The translations under genes were made by a program, and so were the position numbers. A model generated the notes under the pieces. That model ran no database searches. It was not told where the DNA came from and worked only from the letters and a program-made list of their open reading frames with translations. DNA of 64,000 nucleotides, from NCBI RefSeq assembly GCF_004125265.1, contig NZ_RDTE01000003.1, positions 2,790,001-2,854,000 on the forward strand, read 5' to 3'. Below, piece after piece: positions 48,365-55,155 of the stretch (positions within the stretch are counted from its first letter, which is position 1; every line of letters starts with the position of its first letter). This DNA is from Streptomyces lydicus (GTDB taxonomy: Bacteria; Actinomycetota; Actinomycetes; Streptomycetales; Streptomycetaceae).

Positions 48365-49312
48365 ATGACGAGCGCACCCACCGAGATGACCGCGAAGGAC
48401 ACCGAGCTCCTGCGGGACGCCCTCGGCCTCCTCAAGGACCGGGAGCAGGTCGCCGAGCGGCTGCTCGACTCCTCCGCCAAGCACTCCTTCGACCCCGACA
48501 CCGCACTCGACTGGGACGCCCCCCTCGACGAGGGCAAGTGGTTCTGGCCGCCGGAGCTGGTCTCGCTCTACGACACCCCGCTGTGGAAGCGGATGTCGGT
48601 CGAACAGCAGCAGGACCTCTCCCGGCACGAGGGCGCCTCGCTCGCCTCGCTGGGCATCTGGTTCGAGATCATCCTGATGCAGCTGCTCGTCCGGCACATC
48701 TACGACAAGCCGGTGACCAGCGCGCATGTCCGCTATGCCCTCACCGAGATCGCCGACGAGTGCCGGCACTCCAAGATGTTCGCCCGCCTGATCCAGAAGA
48801 GCGGCGCACCGGCGTACCCGGTCTCCCGGCTCAACCACCAGCTCGCCCGCGTCCTCAAGACCGTCTCCACCACCCCGGGCTCGTTCGCCTGCACCCTGCT
48901 CGGCGAGGAGATCCTGGACTGGATGCAGCGGCTGACGTTCCCGGACGAGCGGGTGCAGACGATCGTGCGCGGAGTGACCCGCATCCATGTCGTCGAGGAG
49001 GCCCGGCATGTGCGCTACGCCCGCGAGGAGCTGCGCCGCCAGATGGTCACCGCGCCGCGCTGGGAGCGGGAGTTGACCCGCGTCAGCTCCGGCGAGGCGG
49101 CCCGGGTCTTCTCCCTCGCCTTCGTCAACCCGGCCGTCTACACCCACGTGGGCCTGGACCGGCGCGAGGCCGTCGCCCAGGTCAAGGCCAGTGGCCACCG
49201 CCGCGAGGTGATGCAGTCCGGCGCCCGGCGGCTGACCGATTTCCTGGACGAGATCGGCGTACTGCGCGGTGTGGGCCGCAGGCTGTGGCGGAGCTCGGGA
49301 CTGCTGGCCTGA
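48365..49312 (+). CDS. AurF-like diiron oxygenase
   Basis: 315-residue member of the AurF/diiron oxygenase family, whose founder N-oxidises p-aminobenzoate. The diiron ligands are found in order: Glu near GIWFEIILMQ, E..H in IADECRHSKMF, Glu in LLGEEILDWM and E..H in VVEEARHVRYA. No biosynthetic gene cluster surrounds it, so an arylamine substrate is only a family-based guess. A TTGACG at 48286-48291 may be its -35 element. A TetR gene begins 73 bases after its stop and is probably co-transcribed. Confidence 0.88.
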   Translation: MTSAPTEMTAKDTELLRDALGLLKDREQVAERLLDSSAKHSFDPDTALDWDAPLDEGKWFWPPELVSLYDTPLWKRMSVEQQQDLSRHEGASLASLGIWFEIILMQLLVRHIYDKPVTSAHVRYALTEIADECRHSKMFARLIQKSGAPAYPVSRLNHQLARVLKTVSTTPGSFACTLLGEEILDWMQRLTFPDERVQTIVRGVTRIHVVEEARHVRYAREELRRQMVTAPRWERELTRVSSGEAARVFSLAFVNPAVYTHVGLDRREAVAQVKASGHRREVMQSGARRLTDFLDEIGVLRGVGRRLWRSSGLLA

Positions 49313-49385
49313 GGCCCCCGGCATGGACCCCGTACACCCCGAGCACCTGTACGAGCCCGAACCCGGGGCGGTTACGCTGCTGTTC

Positions 49386-50126
49386 ATGAACGGCAGCGGC
49401 ACCGCCCCAGCAGTACCCCGACCCGCCTACCGCAGGCTGAGCGTGGAGCAGCGCCGCAGCCAACTGCTCACCGCCGCGCTGGGCCTGTTCGCGCACCGCG
49501 CGCCCGAGGACGTCTCGCTGGACGATGTCGCCACCGCCGCCGAGGTCTCGCGCCCGCTGGTCTACCGCTACTTTCCCGGCGGCAAGCAGCAGTTGTACGA
49601 GGCCGCGCTGCGCAGCGCGGCCGACGTCCTGGAGCGCTGCTTCGCCGAACCGGAGACCGGTCCGCTCACCCGTCGGCTCTCGCGCGCACTGGACCGCTAT
49701 CTGGCCTTCGTCGACGAGCACGACGCGGGGTTCAGCGCGCTGCTGCAGGGCGGCAGCGTCGTGGAGACCACCCGTACGTCCGCGATCGTGGACGAGGTAC
49801 GGCGCGCCGCCGCCGACCAGATCCTGCGGCATCTGGGCGAGCCGGAGCCGGGCCTGCGGCTGCGGATGACCGTCCGCATGTGGATCACCGCCGTCGAGGC
49901 CGCCTCGCTGATCTGGCTGGACGAGGACAAGCAGCCGGCCCTCGACGAGCTGCGGGACTGGCTGGTCGACCACTTCGTCGCGCTGCTGACCGCCACCGCG
50001 GCCACGGACCCGCAGACCGCGCGGGTGACCCGGGCGGCGCTGAAGCTGGAGACCGCCGACGGCCCGGCCGGTGTCCTGGCCCGCCGCATCCTGCCCGTGG
50101 TGAGCGACGCCGCGCATCTGCTGTGA
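49386..50126 (+). CDS. TetR-family transcriptional regulator
   Basis: 246-residue TetR protein. The helix-turn-helix is at about residues 40-65 (VSLDDVATAAEVSRPLVYRYFPGGKQQLYEAAL). The C-terminal domain is helical with no diagnostic ligand site. I start at ATG 49386 (MNGSGTAPAV); the frame extends upstream without support. It follows the AurF-like gene on the same strand and is the likely regulator of the divergent diiron pair. Confidence 0.88.
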   Translation: MNGSGTAPAVPRPAYRRLSVEQRRSQLLTAALGLFAHRAPEDVSLDDVATAAEVSRPLVYRYFPGGKQQLYEAALRSAADVLERCFAEPETGPLTRRLSRALDRYLAFVDEHDAGFSALLQGGSVVETTRTSAIVDEVRRAAADQILRHLGEPEPGLRLRMTVRMWITAVEAASLIWLDEDKQPALDELRDWLVDHFVALLTATAATDPQTARVTRAALKLETADGPAGVLARRILPVVSDAAHLL

Positions 50127-50162
50127 CCGGCCGCCCGGCCGTGGCGGTGTGACACTGAAGGC

Positions 50163-50429
50163 GTGAGAAGCGAGAACACCCTCTTCGTCGGGGGCCCGCT
50201 GGACGGCCGGGTACTGCCCGTCCTGGTCGGCGCGACCGGCAAGCCGCCGAAGAGGTACGAGGTCCCGGTGCCGCACGACGACGGCCGGCCGCCGACGGTC
50301 CATGTCTACCGGCTCGTCCCCGGACGGGTGGGACGCCTGGGCCTGCCCGGCGGGTGGAAGTACGAGTACGCCCCGGAGGGGAAGTCGCCGGACGACGGAC
50401 CCAAGTGGCCCTGGCGCAAGCCGCGTTGA
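50163..50429 (+). CDS. Small hypothetical protein
   Basis: 88-residue protein starting at GTG 50163. It is soluble, basic and Pro/Gly-rich with [43 protein letters not shown] and a Trp-containing C-terminus ([10 protein letters not shown]). The opening FVGGPLDGR is seen in other short actinobacterial proteins of unknown function. It lies 36 bases after the TetR gene. Confidence 0.65.
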   Translation: MRSENTLFVGGPLDGRVLPVLVGATGKPPKRYEVPVPHDDGRPPTVHVYRLVPGRVGRLGLPGGWKYEYAPEGKSPDDGPKWPWRKPR

Positions 50430-50475
50430 CCCGGCAGACGCTCTCGGCGGCAGGGCGGGCGGGCCACCTCGGGGC

Positions 50476-50649
50476 TCATAGATAGAGCTGTCGCTCACAG
50501 GTGCGGCAGTAGGTCTTGCCCTCGCGCTTCTCGGTCCGCAGGTGCTCGCACGCCTGGGTCCTCGTGCCTCCCGGCGGGCAGGGCCGCGGGGGCTCGGCAT
50601 CCTCCTGCTCGGCGCTGATCGGGACAGGGGGGACCACGCGCCGGGTCAC
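50476..50649 (-). CDS. Tiny Cys/His protein, possible zinc-binding peptide
   Basis: 57 codons from GTG 50649 to TGA 50476-50478. The C-terminal half is CEHLRTEKREGKTYCRTC followed by ERQLYL: C-x-H then C-x2-C, spaced like a small zinc site. The N-terminal half is Pro-rich and disordered. Its GTG overlaps the stop of the upstream 82-codon gene as GTGA, a strong sign of translational coupling and hence of real coding. Function unknown. Confidence 0.65.
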   Translation of the reverse strand: MTRRVVPPVPISAEQEDAEPPRPCPPGGTRTQACEHLRTEKREGKTYCRTCERQLYL

Positions 50650-50894
50650 CGCGCCGCCCCCTGCCGGCCCGCGCTCCCGCCGGGCCGGAGAGCGGCGGCA
50701 AGCGCGCGGGCCGTCGCCACGTTGCAGCGCCCCAGGTCGATCAGGGCGAGCGGGGCGGACCCGGCGCAGGAAGCGGCGTCAAGCCCGAGGGACGGCAGCT
50801 TCACCCTCGCCGCATCGAGCGCGTCGCGCAGTTCGCCTCTCGCCCGTTCGGCGTCTTCGACCTTCTCGGCTGCCGTAGTGTGCTGATCGGACAC
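50646..50894 (-). CDS. Small helical hypothetical protein
   Basis: 82 residues, mostly helical and Ala/Arg-rich (AAEKVEDAERARGELRDALDAARVKLPSLGLD ... IDLGRCNVATARALAAALR). No recognisable family. It is divergent from the Scr1-like XRE gene (106-base gap) and overlaps the tiny Cys/His gene by four bases. Small coupled genes of this sort often stand next to XRE/DUF397 loci in Streptomyces. Confidence 0.7.
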   Translation of the reverse strand: MSDQHTTAAEKVEDAERARGELRDALDAARVKLPSLGLDAASCAGSAPLALIDLGRCNVATARALAAALRPGGSAGRQGAAR

Positions 50895-51000
50895 GGCCGC
50901 TCCTCTCCGTAGTGCTGCGACTACCCGGGAGGTTCAGCGTGGCCCACGCCCCGGAAGCATTCAACGTGCCAGCGCAGGATGGAAGGTTGTCGAACCGACC

Positions 51001-51834
51001 GTGAACAAGAACGAGTTGAACCCGGACGCTTCTCCCCAGGCGGCCTACGGAGCGCGTTTACGCAGCCTGCGGGAAGCCCGCGGCTGGACCCAGGAGGACC
51101 TGGCCGGCCGCACGGACTATTCCAGCGTGCATATCTCCGCTGTCGAAAACGGCCGGAAGCCTCCGACCCTCCGTTTCTCGCGTAGCGTGGACCGCGCCTT
51201 CGGCATCGAGGGTGCGGACACCTTCGAGCGCCAATACCGCGAACTTCAGTACGGGTCGCTGCTGGAGGGATTCCCGGAGTACGTCAAGTACGAGAGCCGG
51301 GCGGCAGAGATCCGGATTTACAACATCGGGATCATCCCCGGGCTGTTGCAGACACCGGAGTACGCACGGGTGTTGGCGGACAGCGCCGTTCGGCGGGGTG
51401 CCATCACGCCCGAGCAGGCGGATGAACGTGTCTCGTTCCTGAAGGAACGGCAGGCGGCGCTGACGCGGCCCCGCGCACCCATGGTGTTCGTGATCATGGA
51501 CGAAAGCTGCATCCGCCGGCCCGTTGGCGGGGCCGCCGTCATGGATGCCCAGTTCTCGCGTCTGGTGGAGTTCGCCGAGCTGCCGAACACGCTGCTGCAG
51601 GTGGCACCGTACGAGATTGGTGAGCGTCGCACGCTCAACCTGCCCGTCAATCTCCTGACGCTGTCGGACCGGTCCCTGATCTGCTATGCCGAGTCCCAGG
51701 CTCAGGGGAACCTGGACCGGGAGAACACTTTCGTGATGCCCATGCTGACGGCTTACCATCAGCTACAGGCCGAAGCGCAGTCGCAGGCGGCGTCTGTGGC
51801 CTTGATCGAGCAGTTGCGAAAGGGCACCCCGTGA
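51001..51834 (+). CDS. XRE-family regulator, Scr1-like, with a TTA codon
   Basis: 277-residue regulator starting at GTG 51001. The helix-turn-helix (YGARLRSLREARGWTQEDLAGRTDYSSVHISAVENGRKPPT, residues 16-58) is followed by the DUF5753-type domain of Scr1/WhiJ-like proteins (RIYNIGIIPGLLQTPEYARVLA ... PMVFVIMDESCIRRPVGG). Codon 20 (51058-51060) is TTA, so translation should depend on bldA tRNA-Leu(UAA). It overlaps the DUF397 gene by four bases (GTGA). The ribosome site is weak. Confidence 0.92.
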   Translation: MNKNELNPDASPQAAYGARLRSLREARGWTQEDLAGRTDYSSVHISAVENGRKPPTLRFSRSVDRAFGIEGADTFERQYRELQYGSLLEGFPEYVKYESRAAEIRIYNIGIIPGLLQTPEYARVLADSAVRRGAITPEQADERVSFLKERQAALTRPRAPMVFVIMDESCIRRPVGGAAVMDAQFSRLVEFAELPNTLLQVAPYEIGERRTLNLPVNLLTLSDRSLICYAESQAQGNLDRENTFVMPMLTAYHQLQAEAQSQAASVALIEQLRKGTP

Positions 51835-52043
51835 CGACCGAATCCCCCGAACCCCGTTGGTTCAAGTCCTCGTACAGCGACAACGGCGGCGACTGTATCG
51901 AGGTTGCCGACCACCTCGTCGCCTCGCGCGGCGTGGTCCCCGTCCGTGACTCCAAGGACCCGCACGGCCTCGCGCTCGCCTTCGAGAGTGCCGCTTGGTC
52001 GTCGTTCGTCACCGCCGTCAAGGGCGGGGAGTTCCCCACCTGA
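51831..52043 (+). CDS. DUF397 family protein
   Basis: 70-residue member of the DUF397 family, small proteins paired with Scr1-like regulators in Streptomyces and proposed to be toxin-like or morphogenesis partners. The motif WFKSSYSDNGGDCIEVADH and the later VPVRDSKDPHGLALAFESAAWSSFV are diagnostic. Its GTG overlaps the XRE stop as GTGA, so the two are translated together. Confidence 0.93.
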   Translation: MTTESPEPRWFKSSYSDNGGDCIEVADHLVASRGVVPVRDSKDPHGLALAFESAAWSSFVTAVKGGEFPT

Positions 52044-52097
52044 CCCGAGCAGCACACCTCGGGTGACCGGCCCTCGCCGCACGGCGGGGGCCGTTTT
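52043..52097 (+). terminator. Tandem terminator hairpins after DUF397
   Basis: Two hairpins follow the DUF397 stop: ACCCGAG/CTCGGGT (52043-52064) and GGCCCTCGCCG/CGGCGGGGGCC (52069-52092), the second followed by TTTT. Good intrinsic terminator for the XRE/DUF397 transcript. Confidence 0.75.
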
Positions 52098-52117
52098 CCT
52101 TGGGGCGGAGAGCCGGG

Positions 52118-52174
52118 CGCCCCCGGCCCGGACGCCGTGTGCGCGGTGGGCACACGGCGTCCGGGCCGGGGGCG
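52118..52174 (-). terminator. 24-base perfect hairpin after the flavoprotein gene
   Basis: The arms 52118-52141 and 52151-52174 are perfect complements over 24 bases with a nine-base loop (CGCGGTGGG), eight bases from the flavoprotein stop. Likely a powerful terminator between convergent genes. Confidence 0.8.
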
Positions 52175-52181
52175 GGTGGCG

Positions 52182-53435
52182 TCAGCCCGCGACCGAGGCC
52201 AGGTACGCGTTCGTCTTCTCCGGCTCGTAGAAGAAGTTCTCGAAGTCGGACGGGTCGTTGAACCCGTTGGCGAAGCGGTCGGCGACGGGCTGCAGCTGGC
52301 CGGCCGCGCCGATGAGGTTCAGGATGTGCTCCGGCGGCGGGGCCAGCATCGCGTTGGTCCACTTGGTGACGTGCTGGGCGGTGTTCCAGTAGCGCTCGAA
52401 GGTGCTCCGCATCCACTCCCCGTCGAACGGCTGGTCGCCGCGCTCGACGATGGAGGACAGGTAGGAGGCGGCGCACTTGGAGGCCGAGTTGGAGCCCTGG
52501 CCGGTGATCGGGTCGTTGGCGACCACGACATCCGCGACACCGAGCACCAGACCGCCGGAGGGCAGCCGGCCGACGGGGTTGCGCACGGTGGGGGCGTAGC
52601 GGCCGGCCAGCGTGCCGTTGGCGTCGGTCAGTTCGACCTCGGTGGAGCGGGCGTACTCCCAGGGCAGGAACTTCTTCATCAGCTCCAGCGTCAGGGCGAG
52701 GTGCTCGTTGGGGTCCTTGACGCCCCGGAAGGCGTCCAGCGGACCGCCGGGTATGCCCTCCCAGAAGAGGATGTCGGCGCGGCCCGAGGTGGTGTACGTC
52801 GGCATGACGAACAGCTCGCCGACGCCGGGCACCAGGTTGCAGCGCACCGCGTCGAACTCGGGGTGCTCGGGGCGCGGGCCCATGCCGTGGACGTAGGAGA
52901 CGGCCAGCGCGCGCTGCGGGGTGTCGTACGGCGAGCGGGAGGCGTCCCGGCCGAACATGGACACCAGCTCGCCCTTGCCGGCCGAGACCAGCGTCAGGTC
53001 GTAGCGGCTCGCGAAGAAGTCCAGGTCGGAGACGGAAGCGCCGTGGATGACGAGCTGGCCGCCGCGCTGCGCGAAGGTCTCCATCCAGCCGGCCATCTTC
53101 ACCCGCTGGTCGACGGACTGGGCGTAGCCGTCCAGCATGCCGACCCAGTCGATGGCGCGCTGCGAGCCCTCGGGCGCCTCATGGCTGCCGGGGGCGGCGA
53201 CCGAGACGCCAAGGCCCTCGATGCGGGGGGCCTGGCTCTCCCAGAAGTTGATCTGGAGGTCGCGCTCGTGCTGGAGCGCGGTGTGGAACATGCACTGCGT
53301 CGACATGACGCGGCCGGCGCGGATCTCGTCGGCGGTGCGGTTGGACATGAGGGTGACCTCGTAGCCCTGGGACTGGAGGCCGAGGGCAAGCTGGAGACCG
53401 GACTGGCCGGCTCCGATGACGAGTATTTTCCGCAT
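52182..53435 (-). CDS. Styrene-monooxygenase-like FAD flavoprotein
   Basis: 417-residue single-FAD monooxygenase of the StyA/indole monooxygenase family. The N-terminal dinucleotide motif is ILVIGAGQSGLQLALGLQSQGYEVTLMSNR; the central region VLGVADVVVANDPITGQGSNSASKCAASY carries the second FAD signature GDA-like segment and the GQGSN loop. It needs FADH2 from a partner reductase; no StyB gene is adjacent. It lies downstream of the conservon on the same strand, 95 bases after the GTPase gene, with a strong hairpin between. Possible substrates: an aromatic or alkene compound, by family only. Confidence 0.85.
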   Translation of the reverse strand: MRKILVIGAGQSGLQLALGLQSQGYEVTLMSNRTADEIRAGRVMSTQCMFHTALQHERDLQINFWESQAPRIEGLGVSVAAPGSHEAPEGSQRAIDWVGMLDGYAQSVDQRVKMAGWMETFAQRGGQLVIHGASVSDLDFFASRYDLTLVSAGKGELVSMFGRDASRSPYDTPQRALAVSYVHGMGPRPEHPEFDAVRCNLVPGVGELFVMPTYTTSGRADILFWEGIPGGPLDAFRGVKDPNEHLALTLELMKKFLPWEYARSTEVELTDANGTLAGRYAPTVRNPVGRLPSGGLVLGVADVVVANDPITGQGSNSASKCAASYLSSIVERGDQPFDGEWMRSTFERYWNTAQHVTKWTNAMLAPPPEHILNLIGAAGQLQPVADRFANGFNDPSDFENFFYEPEKTNAYLASVAG

Positions 53436-53496
53436 GGCGGCACTCTTCTCTAGCTACTGCTGGTGTTCTGAGGGGGGACGTGGGGGGTGAGGGTGG

Positions 53497-53524
53497 CCCG
53501 TACGGGGCCGTGGCCCCGTACGGG
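53497..53524 (-). other. Near-perfect 28-base palindrome between GTPase and flavoprotein genes
   Basis: CCCGTACGGGGCC (53497-53509) and GGCCCCGTACGGG (53512-53524) are perfect complements with a two-base loop, seven bases after the GTPase stop. It may terminate or attenuate the conservon transcript before the flavoprotein gene. Confidence 0.65.
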
Positions 53525-53530
53525 GGCCGG

Positions 53531-54205
53531 TTACTCGGGCGCGGTCTCCAGAGCGTGGCCGACCAGCGCGAGCAGCGACTCGATCACCGTGACCCGCTTC
53601 CGCGCGTCCATGATCACGACGGGCACGTGCGACGGCACGGTCAGTGCCTCGCGCACATGCTCGACGGCGAAGCTCTCGGTCCCCTCGAAGTGGTTGACCG
53701 CGACGACATACGGCAGTCCGCAGCTCTCGAAGTAGTCGAGTGCCGGGAAACAGTCCTCCAGACGCCGGGTGTCGGCCATCACGATCGCACCGATCGCGCC
53801 GCGCACCAGGTCGTCCCACATGAACCAGAACCGCTGCTGTCCGGGCGTGCCGAACAGGTACAGCACCAGCTCCTGGTCGAGGGTGATCCGCCCGAAGTCC
53901 ATCGCGACCGTGGTCGTGGTCTTGTCCGGGGTGGCGGTCAGATCGTCCGTCTCCGCGCTGGCCTGGGTCATCACCGCCTCGGTCTGGAGCGGGGTGATCT
54001 CCGAGACCGATCCGACGAACGTGGTCTTTCCGACGCCGAAGCCGCCCGCCACCACGATCTTGGTGGAGATCGGCGCCCGCGAACGGTCCGTCTGCCAGCT
54101 CTGCAGTCCCGCGTCGGCGGCCGTGGCCGCCGGGTCGGACGGGCTCACGGAACCGGGGGTCGCCGTCGGCCCGGCCGATATCGTGTCAGAGCCTGTGAAG
54201 TCCAC
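53531..54205 (-). CDS. Conservon small GTPase (CvnD)
   Basis: 224-residue Ras-like GTPase of the actinobacterial conservon. G1 is GGFGVGKTTF, G3 reads LYLFGTPGQQRF, and G4 reads VNHFEG rather than NKxD, a usual conservon form. An N-terminal disordered stretch of about 45 residues precedes the domain. It overlaps the DUF742 gene by 20 bases. In conservons it is thought to act with CvnA-C in G-protein-like membrane signalling. Confidence 0.93.
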   Translation of the reverse strand: MDFTGSDTISAGPTATPGSVSPSDPAATAADAGLQSWQTDRSRAPISTKIVVAGGFGVGKTTFVGSVSEITPLQTEAVMTQASAETDDLTATPDKTTTTVAMDFGRITLDQELVLYLFGTPGQQRFWFMWDDLVRGAIGAIVMADTRRLEDCFPALDYFESCGLPYVVAVNHFEGTESFAVEHVREALTVPSHVPVVIMDARKRVTVIESLLALVGHALETAPE

Positions 54206-54587
54206 TCAGCACCCTTTCGAGCAGCGCGCGGTCGGGCCGGCCGGAGCCGTGCCCGGTGCCGTAGACGCGAATCTTTCCCTGGTCGGCGAGGTCGCTGAGC
54301 AGTACACGTACCACGCCCAGCGGCATCTTGAGGAGCGCGGAGATCTCCGCGACCGAGCGCATCCGGCGGCACAGCTCGACGATGGCGCGCATCTCCGGCA
54401 TCACCCGGTCGCCCCAGCCGCCGGAGGTCAGCTCGCGCCGCTCCTCGGGCGCCTCCAGCGCGGCCACGAACGTCTCGACGAGCAGGACATGGCCGAACCG
54501 CGTCCGGCCGCCGGTGAGCGAGTACGGCCGCACGCGCGAGGGTTTCCGCTCCCCGCCGCGTACGGGGAGCTTGCGGGAACTGCTCAT
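54186..54587 (-). CDS. Conservon DUF742 protein (CvnC)
   Basis: 133 residues. The DUF742 signature RPYSLTGGRTR near the N-terminus and a winged-helix-like C-terminal half (MRSVAEISALLKMPLGVVRVLLSDLADQGKIRVYG) are typical. The start at ATG 54587 has GAGG seven bases upstream; the frame extends further without need. It overlaps the GTPase gene. Confidence 0.92.
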   Translation of the reverse strand: MSSSRKLPVRGGERKPSRVRPYSLTGGRTRFGHVLLVETFVAALEAPEERRELTSGGWGDRVMPEMRAIVELCRRMRSVAEISALLKMPLGVVRVLLSDLADQGKIRVYGTGHGSGRPDRALLERVLSGLHRL

Positions 54588-54660
54588 GCCGAGACCTCGC
54601 TTCGTCCGCCCTCGCACTCGCTCGGGGCGCACCTCTCCATGGTTCGCTCACTACGTTCGC

Positions 54661-55155
54661 TCACTGGGGGCTCTCCATCGACTTACGCAATTCACTGCGG
54701 AGTTCGGGGGTGAGGACATGGCCGGCCCGGCCGACGAACAGCGCCATGTGGTAGGCGATGACGCTCATATCGCAGTCCGGGGTGGTATGCACCCCGAGCA
54801 GCGAACCGTCGCTGATCGACATGACGAACAGGCTGCCCTCGTCCATCGTGACCATCGTCTGCTTGACCGCCCCGGCGTCCATCAGCTTCGCGGCCCCCTG
54901 GGTGAGGCTGCCGAGCCCGGACACGATGGTGGCCAGGTCCGCGCTGGATCCCCGCGGCCCTTCACCCTCGCCCGGCCGGGCCGCGGCCTCCGCCCTCCCG
55001 GGGTCGGACGACAGCAGCAGCAGGCCGTCGGAGGAGACCACCGCGACCGAGTGGATGCCCGGTACCTCGTCGACCAGGTTGGTCAGCAGCCAATGCAGAT
55101 TCCTTGCCTGACTGCTCAGACCTTGTCCGTAAGCAGTGGGTGCTTGCGCCTTCAA
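54661..55155 (-). CDS. Conservon roadblock/LC7 protein (CvnB)
   Basis: 164-residue roadblock/LC7-domain protein (LVDEVPGIHSVAVVSSDGLLLLSSD ... GSLFVMSISDGSLLGVHTTPDCDMSVIAYHMALFVG), likely a dimeric regulator acting on the GTPase. It carries an Ala/Gly/Arg-rich loop insertion of about 20 residues. It starts with TTG at 55155, overlapping the kinase stop as TTGA. Confidence 0.93.
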   Translation of the reverse strand: MKAQAPTAYGQGLSSQARNLHWLLTNLVDEVPGIHSVAVVSSDGLLLLSSDPGRAEAAARPGEGEGPRGSSADLATIVSGLGSLTQGAAKLMDAGAVKQTMVTMDEGSLFVMSISDGSLLGVHTTPDCDMSVIAYHMALFVGRAGHVLTPELRSELRKSMESPQ

